Assembly (NCBI GenBank): GCA_013821455.1
Contig: JACDGS010000003.1
Coordinates: 1-64,000, forward strand
Length of the DNA: 64,000 nt
Direction of reading: 5' to 3'
Source: Chthoniobacterales bacterium
GTDB lineage: Bacteria; Verrucomicrobiota; Verrucomicrobiia; Chthoniobacterales; UBA10450
In this document: one piece after another, positions 44,990-52,030 of the stretch
Numbering within the stretch: the first letter of the stretch is position 1
Layout of the letters: each line of letters starts with the position of its first letter
Position numbers and translations under genes: made by a program
The notes under the pieces: generated by a model
The model's database searches: none
What the model was told of the DNA's origin: nothing
What the model saw: only the letters and a program-made list of their open reading frames with translations

Positions 44990-47692
44990 ATGCCGACCCC
45001 CTCTTCTCCAACCCACAATCAAGGACAGGCGCCAGAAGTTGTCGTCACCCTGGCGGAGAGAAAAGCCCGCGCCCAGAAACTCCTCAGAGGAGTGGAGACC
45101 GATATACCCGAGATCGAGAGCCTGGCCGCAGCGCTAAAGAAAGGCCAGGAATTCGGCTATGCACGACGGCTCTTCGCGCTCGCGCGCCGGCATACCGGTT
45201 ATAAGTCGCTCGGCGCAAAACAACGCCTCCGTCTCGGTCAGCAACACGCGCTGTGCACCTACAAGGATCCCGACCTGCCAAACGACCGTTTCCAGCGCGC
45301 CTTCGAAATCCTCTGCGAAGTCGATGACCCTGCTTCCTCGGTGGACCAGGAAACACTGGGCCTCGCGGGCGGGATCTTCAAGCGTATTTGGCAGGTAGAG
45401 GGCCAGCGGCAGTCGCTGGAGCGCTCACTGTTATTCTACCGGCGTGGCCACGCGCTGGGAGCGACAAACGATCGCGGGTACAACGGAGGTAACGCCGCAT
45501 TCCTCCTAGATGTTCTCGCGCGTGAAGACGCGCGAGAGGCTAGGAAAGCAGGCGGAGAATCGGCCGTTGCCGCGGCCGGACGCAAGGAAGCGCGGCGCAT
45601 TCGCGAAGAGCTGATTCGTCAGCTGCCGCCATTGTTTGATGAGCCAGGGAATGAGTGGTTGCGCGAGGAGTGGTGGTTCCACGCGACGATCGCCGAAGCT
45701 TACTTTGGCCTTGGTGAGTATGATGAGGCGATGACGCGGCTTCGAGGGGCCCCGGCGCAGGGCGATGTCGCGCCCTGGGAGTTCCAGTCCACTATTCAAC
45801 AACTTGGGGATCTCTTGCAGTTGCACGCGGACTTTCTGGAACTTATGCCGAAGTATTCGGTCGAGTTCCCGTTAGATGTCGACCGGGCACGGTCCGCGCT
45901 CCGGGAGTACCTGGGGCCTTTCGCCCCTGCGGTCGAGCGCGTCGTTGCAGGCAAGCTCGGTCTGGCACTTTCGGGCGGCGGCTTCCGTGCCTCGCTCTTT
46001 CACATCGGTGTGCTGGCCTGCCTGGCGGAGCGTGACGCGCTGCGCCACATCGAAATATTGTCCTGCGTATCCGGCGGCTCAATCACCGGCGCGCACTACT
46101 ATCTGGAAGTTCAGCGTCTCCTTTCGCAGAAAAACGACTCTGACATCACGCAGCAGGATTATATAGAGATCGTCAAGCACCTTGAGGACCATTTCCTCGC
46201 TGGCGTCCAGACGAATCTACGCTCCCAAGTGCTGGCGGAACTGTGGACCAATTTGAAGGCTATGTTCTGGCCTGCCTACACGCGCACTCAGCGTCTGGGC
46301 GAGCTTTACGAGTCGAACCTTTTCTCGCGCGTGGATGATGGCAAAGGCGCGAAGCCGCGCTACATGGACGATCTCAAGTTCACTCCGCGTGGCGAAGCCG
46401 CGGAGACCTTCAAGCCCAAGTACGACAATTGGCGCCGACGAAACAAGGTGCCCACGCTCGTCCTTAACGCCACCACACTTAACACCGGGCATAACTGGCA
46501 GTTCACGGCCACGTGGATGGGTGAGCCGCCCTCGGGGATCGACGGAGAAATCGATGGCAATTATCGGCTGCGTCGATTGTACTACGAGGAGGCGCCACTG
46601 GACTTTCGGCGGATTCGACTGGGGCATGCGGTGGCGGCGTCTTCGTGCGTGCCGGGTTTGTTCGAACCATTGGTTTTGCAGGGGCTCTATCCCGCGAAAA
46701 CCGTCCGCCTCGTTGATGGAGGCGTCTTCGACAACCAAGGCGTGGCGAGCCTTCTCGAACAGGATTGTTCTATCATGCTCGTGAGCGACGCCAGCGGCCA
46801 GATGCTGGCCATCGACGAGCCAAGCGCAGGGATATTAGGAGTGCCGCTGCGGTCGTTCAGTGTCTCGATGGCGCGCGTCCGCCAGGCGGAGTATCGCGAG
46901 CTAGACGCGCGCCGCCGCTCGTCCATTCTTCGCGGGCTGATGTTCTTGCACATGAAGAAAGACCTCGACGTCGATCCGGTCGACTGGGTGGAATGCCAGG
47001 ATCCCTCCGATGCCTCCGACGAAGCGCGACCGGTGGATCGCCGCGGCATTCTGACGCGCTTCGGTCTCCGGAAGGACGTGCAGGGATTGCTAGCCGGCAT
47101 TCGCACCGATCTCGATTCCTTTTCCGAGATCGAAGCATACTCGCTCATGACGAGTGGCTATCGCATGGCGCAGTTCGAATTCCGGCGCAGCATCGAGGGC
47201 CTCTTCCCCGCCGCTGAGCAGAATAAAATCTCGTGGAAGTTCCTCGAGGCGGAGTGCCTGCTCAGCCCAGGCTCGGACTTCAATACGGTCATGAAGCAAT
47301 TGAAGGTCGGTGGCTCCGGAGCCTTCAAGGTCTGGCGGCTTTCACGTCCCCTGGGAGTGCTGGGCATCCTGCTCATCGTGGGAATTCTCGGCGCACTGAT
47401 TTGGGCCTGGCACCATTGGCGCGCGGTTACTTTACTCACGGTGGGCGGCGTCGGAACGACCGTTCTGGCCGCGCTCGCGACGTTACTCCTTGGCCCGATG
47501 CTTGTCCGCCTGATACGATTCCGATCAACCCTTGGCCAGGTCGGCCTGGTCACGGCTGCGACCTTGATCGCTTCTTTCGGTTTCAAAATTCATCTCGCCC
47601 TGTTCGATCGGTGGTTCCTAAAAATCGGAAAGCTTGCAAGATTTCAAAAGAGCGCCGCGAAGGAGCGAAGAACTACGCCGGTGAACGCATAA
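44990..47692 (+). CDS. TRAFs-binding/TPR-patatin membrane phospholipase-like protein
   Basis: Large protein of 900 residues. Residues 1-300 are helical repeats resembling the MAP3K TRAFs-binding (DUF4071) domain (LGLAGGIFKRIWQVEGQRQSLERSLLFYRRG region). A patatin domain follows: oxyanion GGGFRAS near 329-335, nucleophile Ser361 in CVSGGS where the usual leading glycine is cysteine, and catalytic aspartate 576 in VDGGVFDNQG. Three hydrophobic spans near 770-860 suggest a membrane anchor. Patatins hydrolyse acyl lipids and serve in several bacterial defence systems, but the domain set here matches none I can name. No CCTAACGA word occurs in its 2.7 kb. Confidence 0.82.
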   Translation: MPTPSSPTHNQGQAPEVVVTLAERKARAQKLLRGVETDIPEIESLAAALKKGQEFGYARRLFALARRHTGYKSLGAKQRLRLGQQHALCTYKDPDLPNDRFQRAFEILCEVDDPASSVDQETLGLAGGIFKRIWQVEGQRQSLERSLLFYRRGHALGATNDRGYNGGNAAFLLDVLAREDAREARKAGGESAVAAAGRKEARRIREELIRQLPPLFDEPGNEWLREEWWFHATIAEAYFGLGEYDEAMTRLRGAPAQGDVAPWEFQSTIQQLGDLLQLHADFLELMPKYSVEFPLDVDRARSALREYLGPFAPAVERVVAGKLGLALSGGGFRASLFHIGVLACLAERDALRHIEILSCVSGGSITGAHYYLEVQRLLSQKNDSDITQQDYIEIVKHLEDHFLAGVQTNLRSQVLAELWTNLKAMFWPAYTRTQRLGELYESNLFSRVDDGKGAKPRYMDDLKFTPRGEAAETFKPKYDNWRRRNKVPTLVLNATTLNTGHNWQFTATWMGEPPSGIDGEIDGNYRLRRLYYEEAPLDFRRIRLGHAVAASSCVPGLFEPLVLQGLYPAKTVRLVDGGVFDNQGVASLLEQDCSIMLVSDASGQMLAIDEPSAGILGVPLRSFSVSMARVRQAEYRELDARRRSSILRGLMFLHMKKDLDVDPVDWVECQDPSDASDEARPVDRRGILTRFGLRKDVQGLLAGIRTDLDSFSEIEAYSLMTSGYRMAQFEFRRSIEGLFPAAEQNKISWKFLEAECLLSPGSDFNTVMKQLKVGGSGAFKVWRLSRPLGVLGILLIVGILGALIWAWHHWRAVTLLTVGGVGTTVLAALATLLLGPMLVRLIRFRSTLGQVGLVTAATLIASFGFKIHLALFDRWFLKIGKLARFQKSAAKERRTTPVNA

Positions 47693-48015
47693 TCCTTCTC
47701 CGTTCACCGCTCGACGGTGGAGACTCGACGGTAGCGCTTCTCTGCAGTCACGTGCCCACAGCAAGTTGAAGATTACTGCGCTTCCTTTGCTGGAACATTA
47801 CTGCCCTCGGCACCAACCTTTCTTCCCTTCGCGCTCTTTAGATACTTGTACTCGTTAGGCTTTTCGCGCGTGGGCCGAAATGCTGCGTCGCCTAACGAGT
47901 ATAGGACTTGAGTGCCGAGACGCTTGGGGAAGCGCTTCCAATAAAAGCTTGCCAAAGAAAAATAGGGACGCAGGCTCCAGTAACCAAAAAGCTCCCGCAG
48001 CCAGCACCTAAGCCG
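47693..48015 (+). other. intergenic region with inverted pair of the dispersed word
   Basis: Gap of 323 bases between the patatin and Kelch genes. It contains the hairpin described at 47849-47901. A TTG at 47908 could extend the Kelch frame upstream by 36 codons, but the added sequence looks noncoding. Confidence 0.4.
47849..47901. repeat. inverted pair of extended CCTAACGA words
   Basis: TACTCGTTAGGC (47849-47860) and GCCTAACGAGTA (47890-47901) are exact inverse complements, giving a 12-base stem with a 29-base loop. The second copy continues TAGGAC. The arrangement recalls the inverted pairs of uptake sequences that act as terminators in Neisseria. Confidence 0.85.
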
Positions 48016-49227
48016 ATGACAAAAGTTTTGTGGACGCAGCGAGCCAACGCCGGACCGAGCGCCCGGAGCGCGAGCGTGATGGCTTTCGACTCGGATCGCA
48101 GCCGGGCGGTCTTGTTTGGCGGTAAGTCGTCCACGGAGGCGCTATTGCGCGATACCTGGGAGTGGGATGGTTCGTTTTGGACTCAGATGGATGACATCGG
48201 ACCGTCGGCGCGCTTCCTTGCCGCGATAGCATATGACAGCGCGCGCAAGGTTACGCTTCTCTTCGGAGGAAGGGGTGACCAACATTTGCGCGATACCTGG
48301 CAGTGGGATGGAACGGATTGGACCCAGCTTGCGGACTCCGGTCCGAGCGCGCGCTCGAGCCATGCGATGGCGTTCGACAGCGCTCGGAACAGGGCGGTGC
48401 TTTTCGGAGGACAGGGCGACGACAATAGCAATCTCAATGATACCTGGGAGTTTGACGGAGAAGAGTGGACGCAACAGGAGGACACTGGTCCATCTCCGCG
48501 CGGCGGCCACGCGATGGCATACGACAGCGCGAGCGAGAGCGTGTTTCTTTTTGGCGGCATCGGTGCGGGGACTACGAGCCAGGGAGACACATGGGCGTGG
48601 GATGGTCAGAAGTGGATGCAACTCGCTGAGTTTGGGCCCTCGGCGCGCCTGCAAGCGGCGATGGCTCGCGGCGGCGGAAGCAGCGTTCTCCTCTATGGTG
48701 GACTGAGCTCGCTCGATCCGGCGCAGCCGCACACGGTCTTTGCCGATACGTGGGAATTTGATGGAAAGCATTGGACGCTGCGGCAGGATATCGGCCCCGG
48801 ACCGCTTCAGCTTGCGTCGATGATTTACGACAGCGTCCGGAGCCGGCTCGTGCTTTTCGGCGGGACGAGGATTGCCGCCGGCGAGGAAGGAAATCCAGAC
48901 CCGGTCTCCGCTGGCACGCGGGAGAGTCTGGCGGCGGCGGGCGTAGTGGGGGTCTTATCTCTTGCGATCGCGGGGGAGGTCTTGGGAGAAATTCCTACGA
49001 CACTGACCATCAAGTTGAAGGGCCCGGCACCTATGACTGGTGCGCTCGTCAATCTTACCGGGCCAGTATTTACGCCCGGAGGAGCGAACCTGCCTCCGAT
49101 TGTGATTCCCGCCGGTCTTTCCACGATGGATGTGCCAGTCGCATTTGCGGGCGCCGGGTCGGTCACGATCACGGCGGAAGTTGCAGGGACACCCGCGGTT
49201 TCGCTCCAGGTGCTGGTGGGCGGGTAG
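48016..49227 (+). CDS. Kelch-repeat beta-propeller protein
   Basis: Protein of 403 residues with about six to seven Kelch units, each containing (V/F)LFGG followed by a DTWEWDG-type turn (LRDTWEWDG, LRDTWQWDG, LNDTWEFDG, QGDTWAWDG, FADTWEFDG). They occupy about 20-305. A C-terminal Ig-like beta domain follows near 310-403, ending in VSLQVLVGG. Such propellers bind proteins or glycans; no signal peptide is visible with this start, so location is unclear. Downstream lie several palindromic elements. Confidence 0.75.
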   Translation: MTKVLWTQRANAGPSARSASVMAFDSDRSRAVLFGGKSSTEALLRDTWEWDGSFWTQMDDIGPSARFLAAIAYDSARKVTLLFGGRGDQHLRDTWQWDGTDWTQLADSGPSARSSHAMAFDSARNRAVLFGGQGDDNSNLNDTWEFDGEEWTQQEDTGPSPRGGHAMAYDSASESVFLFGGIGAGTTSQGDTWAWDGQKWMQLAEFGPSARLQAAMARGGGSSVLLYGGLSSLDPAQPHTVFADTWEFDGKHWTLRQDIGPGPLQLASMIYDSVRSRLVLFGGTRIAAGEEGNPDPVSAGTRESLAAAGVVGVLSLAIAGEVLGEIPTTLTIKLKGPAPMTGALVNLTGPVFTPGGANLPPIVIPAGLSTMDVPVAFAGAGSVTITAEVAGTPAVSLQVLVGG

Positions 49228-49389
49228 GCGGCGCTCGTGGCTACTTCTCGTTAGGTTTTTATCCTGGCGATAACCGCTCGCCGCCAGGGGTGAAGAGTTA
49301 TCGTGTAACGCTTGCGGGCTCCTTCGCCGTCTTCGCCGCTCAGGATGTCCCCCCGCACAAGCGGCGAGGAACCGGCCGGCGTGTCTTTT

Positions 49390-49549
49390 CCGGGGAGGAC
49401 GGGTTGTTAACCCGTCGTTCGGCGGAGTCTCCGCCGAACTTCGCACGACGTGCCATCTAACGAGAATAACGCGCCACGAGTTGCCCGGCGCGCAAATTGT
49501 CCCGGGCAGACTGCCCGGGGCGACGGGTTATCAACCTCGTCCTCCCCGG
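49390..49549. repeat. large nested inverted repeat (palindromic element)
   Basis: The left arm begins CCGGGGAGGACGGGTTGTTA (49390) and the right arm ends CAACCTCGTCCTCCCCGG (49532-49549); they pair over about 27 bases with few mismatches. Inside are TTCGGCGGAG/CTCCGCCGAA and CCCGGGCAG/CTGCCCGGG hairpins. It looks like a multi-hairpin dispersed element or bidirectional terminator. Confidence 0.75.
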
Positions 49550-49589
49550 AAGATTGTTCGGCTAACGTTTCGGACGCGGGGACTGGTTA

Positions 49590-49630
49590 CCTAACGAGTC
49601 TAAGTGCCGACAAATGTTATACTCGTTAGG
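49590..49630. repeat. inverted pair of CCTAACGAGT words
   Basis: CCTAACGAGT (49590-49599) and ACTCGTTAGG (49621-49630) form an exact 10-base stem with a 21-base loop, just before the end of the minus-strand CpxP-like gene. Confidence 0.85.
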
Positions 49631-49656
49631 CACACGGAACGGCCGCGTGCCCAGGA

Positions 49657-50085
49657 TTAGCGCGTCCCATCGGGCCCTGGCGGCGGCGGTTCGCCCGGTG
49701 GGTGGCCGTGTCCCATGCGCTTGCGATGTTCCGCTTCCATCCGGGCGAACTTCACCCGTTGTTCCGGGGTAAGAATTTGCGCGATCTGCGCATTGGTTTC
49801 GGCGACACGCTCGTGCACATGCTTCACGGTTTCGTGCCGGATGGATTCTATCTCGGCGCCGACCTTCTCGACCAGCGGCTGAATCTTCGCGGCTTGGTCG
49901 GCGGTTAGGTTCAGCCCTGTTTGCAGACGCTCCATCATGTGCTGCGACAATTCCCGCGGACGCGGTGGACGCATAAAGGTGCGACCGATCATCGGCGCGA
50001 CAAAGGCCCCGGCGACTCCGCCAGCAAGGAAGATAAGCGCGGCGTATAAGACGACCCTGACGACCTTGGACTTACTCATAGTCAT
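49657..50085 (-). CDS. CpxP/Spy-like membrane-anchored periplasmic protein
   Basis: Protein of 142 residues. An N-terminal span near 8-28 anchors it, then a helical region has two LTxxQ-type motifs (NLTADQAAKIQPL near 61-73 and ILTPEQRVKFARME near 100-113), the hallmark of Spy/CpxP/ZraP metal- or stress-binding chaperones. The tail is rich in His and Pro (GHGHPPGEPPPPGPDG), suiting metal binding. It overlaps the putative anti-sigma gene and is third in an operon led by the ECF sigma gene; a homologue is divergently encoded at 51219. Confidence 0.78.
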   Translation of the reverse strand: MTMSKSKVVRVVLYAALIFLAGGVAGAFVAPMIGRTFMRPPRPRELSQHMMERLQTGLNLTADQAAKIQPLVEKVGAEIESIRHETVKHVHERVAETNAQIAQILTPEQRVKFARMEAEHRKRMGHGHPPGEPPPPGPDGTR

Positions 50086-50380
50086 AACCGGACACGACCG
50101 CGGAGTCGGCCACGCTGGATTCGGGGTCGAAACGATTCCGGAACGCCGAGACTTGATCGTTTCCCAACAAACCGGCGAGGAATGCGAGGAGGCAGGCGAA
50201 GAGCGCCGCCCAACGCAGACCTCGCACGATCGACCCCTGGCCGGAGCGCTCCCCAGCAGCGGCGCGCCAATGCGCCAACACTGCTGTCTCCAAACCATAA
50301 GGGAGTTCACCAGGTAAGGGAGGCCTCACCCTGCGCGCGAGCGTGAAAACGCGCGAGAGAAATTCTTCGGTCGATTTCAT
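50072..50380 (-). CDS. putative membrane anti-sigma factor
   Basis: Protein of 102 residues with a cytoplasmic helical part (about 1-50) and one membrane span (WAALFACLLAFLAGLLG, about 54-70). It is encoded directly downstream of an ECF sigma gene with a four-base overlap and upstream of a periplasmic sensor-like protein, the standard place for an anti-sigma factor. No zinc-finger (ZAS) motif is visible, so the assignment depends on position and topology. The longer frame to 50476 overlaps the sigma gene and is not needed. Confidence 0.65.
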   Translation of the reverse strand: MKSTEEFLSRVFTLARRVRPPLPGELPYGLETAVLAHWRAAAGERSGQGSIVRGLRWAALFACLLAFLAGLLGNDQVSAFRNRFDPESSVADSAVVSGYDYE

Positions 50381-50973
50381 GCGAAGACGGAGGCGAGCGA
50401 TTCGGTTTTTCCGAGCATTTTTTTCATCCGCGCGCGCGCCCGAAAAGCGCGCACTTTGATGGAGGCCTGGCTCCAACCCGTGACATCCTGCACTTCCTTA
50501 ACGGAACGCTCTTCGAGATACAACAGATTCATGAGCAGGCGATCGTTAGGCGAGAGACGCGCGAGTAACTTCTCCAGCAGATATTTTGCCGTCCGCTCGT
50601 CGTCTGATGTTGGCGGGTCGTTCTCAGTGCGCGCCAGTTGCTCGATCGCGGCTGCCGTCGATTCGTCGAAGTCGCTCATGCGCCATTCCGGACGGCGCTT
50701 TTCCGCGCGCAGCTCATTGATGCAGGTATTCACGGCGACGCGAGAGATCCAGTGCGGCAGCGGCGCCTTGCCGGAGTAGCGGTCGAGTTTTTGGAAAATT
50801 TTAATGAATATCATCTGAGTGAGATCTTCTTCGCTCAGGCGACGCGGCAAATGGGAACGGACCAGGCGGACGACGAGAGGATGATACTGGCGCAGAAAAT
50901 CGCGCGCTGCGGCTTCGTCACCAGCCGCGAGTCTTTGGAGACACGCTTTCTCATCAAAACTTTCATCTGGCAT
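50377..50973 (-). CDS. ECF-type RNA polymerase sigma factor
   Basis: Protein of 198 residues. Region 2 (about 25-90) has FLRQYHPLVVRLVRSHL and EDLTQMIFIKIFQKLDRYSGKAPLPHWISRVAVNTCINELR, and region 4 (about 130-185) has LSPNDRLLMNLLYLEERSVKEVQDVTGWSQASIKVRAFRARARMKKML with its helix-turn-helix. A membrane protein and a CpxP/Spy-like protein follow with overlapping frames, the pattern of an envelope- or metal-stress sigma unit. It diverges from another CpxP-like gene over 245 bases, which likely holds its target promoter. One CCTAACGA word lies at 50543. Confidence 0.92.
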   Translation of the reverse strand: MPDESFDEKACLQRLAAGDEAAARDFLRQYHPLVVRLVRSHLPRRLSEEDLTQMIFIKIFQKLDRYSGKAPLPHWISRVAVNTCINELRAEKRRPEWRMSDFDESTAAAIEQLARTENDPPTSDDERTAKYLLEKLLARLSPNDRLLMNLLYLEERSVKEVQDVTGWSQASIKVRAFRARARMKKMLGKTESLASVFA

Positions 50974-51173
50974 GGCCGGGTCTCGAACAGGTCCACCTCA
51001 CGACCAAGACGCCGCCGAGCGCCGCAGGTTACACTTCTTCTCAAGGCATGACACTAAGTCGGTTCATCCTGGAACTAACAAGGTCCTTCGGATCGGTCTT
51101 CCTCATGAAACGTTCATCCCACGCAAAGTTTAAATGGTGTAACCGCCCCTTTCTGCGCGCGTCTGATGAATTC

Positions 51174-51191
51174 GAACAGCGGTTGCTGTTC
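51174..51191. promoter_or_regulatory. palindrome upstream of the CpxP-like gene
   Basis: GAACAGCggttGCTGTTC is a perfect seven-base inverted repeat with a four-base centre, 27 bases before the start codon at 51219 in the 245-base divergent gap (50974-51218). It could be an operator or a 5' leader hairpin; a sigma binding site is not shaped this way. Confidence 0.35.
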
Positions 51192-51218
51192 TACAAAAAC
51201 AACAAACAAAACAAACCT

Positions 51219-51584
51219 ATGAAGACTAAGAGACTTATCATTCCCATTCTCTCGCTCGCCCTGAGCCTAACGACAGCCTCGCTGGCGTGCGCGCAGGACG
51301 GCGAAGACGCGCCGCCCCCGCATCATCACGGACCGCCGAATCTCACGGCGATGCTCACGCACATGCTGAACCTGACCGACGCGCAAAAGACGCAGCTCCA
51401 GCCGTTGGTCGATGCGGCGCAACCGCAGCTCAAAGCGATTCACGAGCAGGCACGCGCGCAGGCCGACGTGGTCCTGAAACAACTGCACACGCAGATCCGT
51501 CCGCTGCTCACGCCCGAACAGCAGAAGAAGCTCGATGCGATGGAAACGCTGCACGAATCCGGCCCGCACGGCCCGCCGGAATAG
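51219..51584 (+). CDS. CpxP/Spy-like secreted protein with LTxxQ motifs
   Basis: Periplasmic protein of 121 residues with a signal peptide ending LACAQ (about 25). The mature part begins with an acidic/His stretch (DGEDAPPPHHHGPP), then helical repeats with two LTxxQ-type motifs (NLTDAQKTQLQPL and LLTPEQQKKLDAME). It is a relative of the gene at 49657 and is transcribed away from the ECF sigma operon, so it is a likely target of that sigma. ATG 51219 is preferred because the frame upstream has no signal peptide. A strong terminator follows at 51609. Confidence 0.8.
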   Translation: MKTKRLIIPILSLALSLTTASLACAQDGEDAPPPHHHGPPNLTAMLTHMLNLTDAQKTQLQPLVDAAQPQLKAIHEQARAQADVVLKQLHTQIRPLLTPEQQKKLDAMETLHESGPHGPPE

Positions 51585-52030
51585 TTTTCGGTCATGGTGC
51601 CAGGCGAAGGGCTGCGGGAGACCGCAGCCCTTTTGCTTTCCTACCAGAAAATGTCTAAGGTTTAGCGCGAAGCGCGCCACTCTCGCCTAACGAGTAAAGG
51701 AGCGATTGTAGTGCGTGCCGTTAGACACAATTATCACGCGCGCGCCCCTTGCCGTGCCCATCTCGGCGACGGCATCGCTTTGGGGGGGGCGGCCCTATGA
51801 CAGGTTTTTTTAGCCTAACGAGTAAAGGAACTTAAAGGTAAGTCCAAGCAGTTAAGAATTGCGACGGGCGCAGATTGGAAATCATGGCGTGCTCGAGGGC
51901 AACGCTCTGCCGAGAGACTTCCTGCTTGACGGCTACCTCGGTAGCTGAAAGCATGCCGAACCGTTTAGCCAACTAACGTTCCCGGCTTCAGGCATTCGCC
52001 CCCCAAGTTTCCCCTAATAACCCAACTATC
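51585..52030 (+). other. intergenic region with two extended words
   Basis: Gap of 446 bases. After the terminator, GCCTAACGAGTAAAGGA occurs at 51685 and again at 51812 in the same orientation, 127 bases apart. A G8 run lies near 51782. No gene is visible. Confidence 0.5.
51609..51634 (+). terminator. rho-independent terminator
   Basis: GGGCTGCGG (51609-51617), loop GAGA, CCGCAGCCC (51622-51630), then TTTT. It is 25 bases after the stop of the CpxP-like gene. Confidence 0.88.

Larger units (their letters stand above)
49228..49656 (+). other. intergenic region with nested inverted repeats
   Basis: Gap of 429 bases between the Kelch gene and the converging CpxP-like gene. It contains a TTCTCGTTAG copy (49245), the large inverted repeat 49390-49549 and the inverted pair 49590-49630. 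No coding sequence is visible. Confidence 0.5.

Noticed and set aside
51071-51100. ECF promoter GGAACT...GGTCT upstream of the CpxP-like gene
   Set aside because: The -35-like GGAACT is present, but the best -10-like triplet is about 18-19 bases away, longer than the 15-17 usual for ECF promoters.
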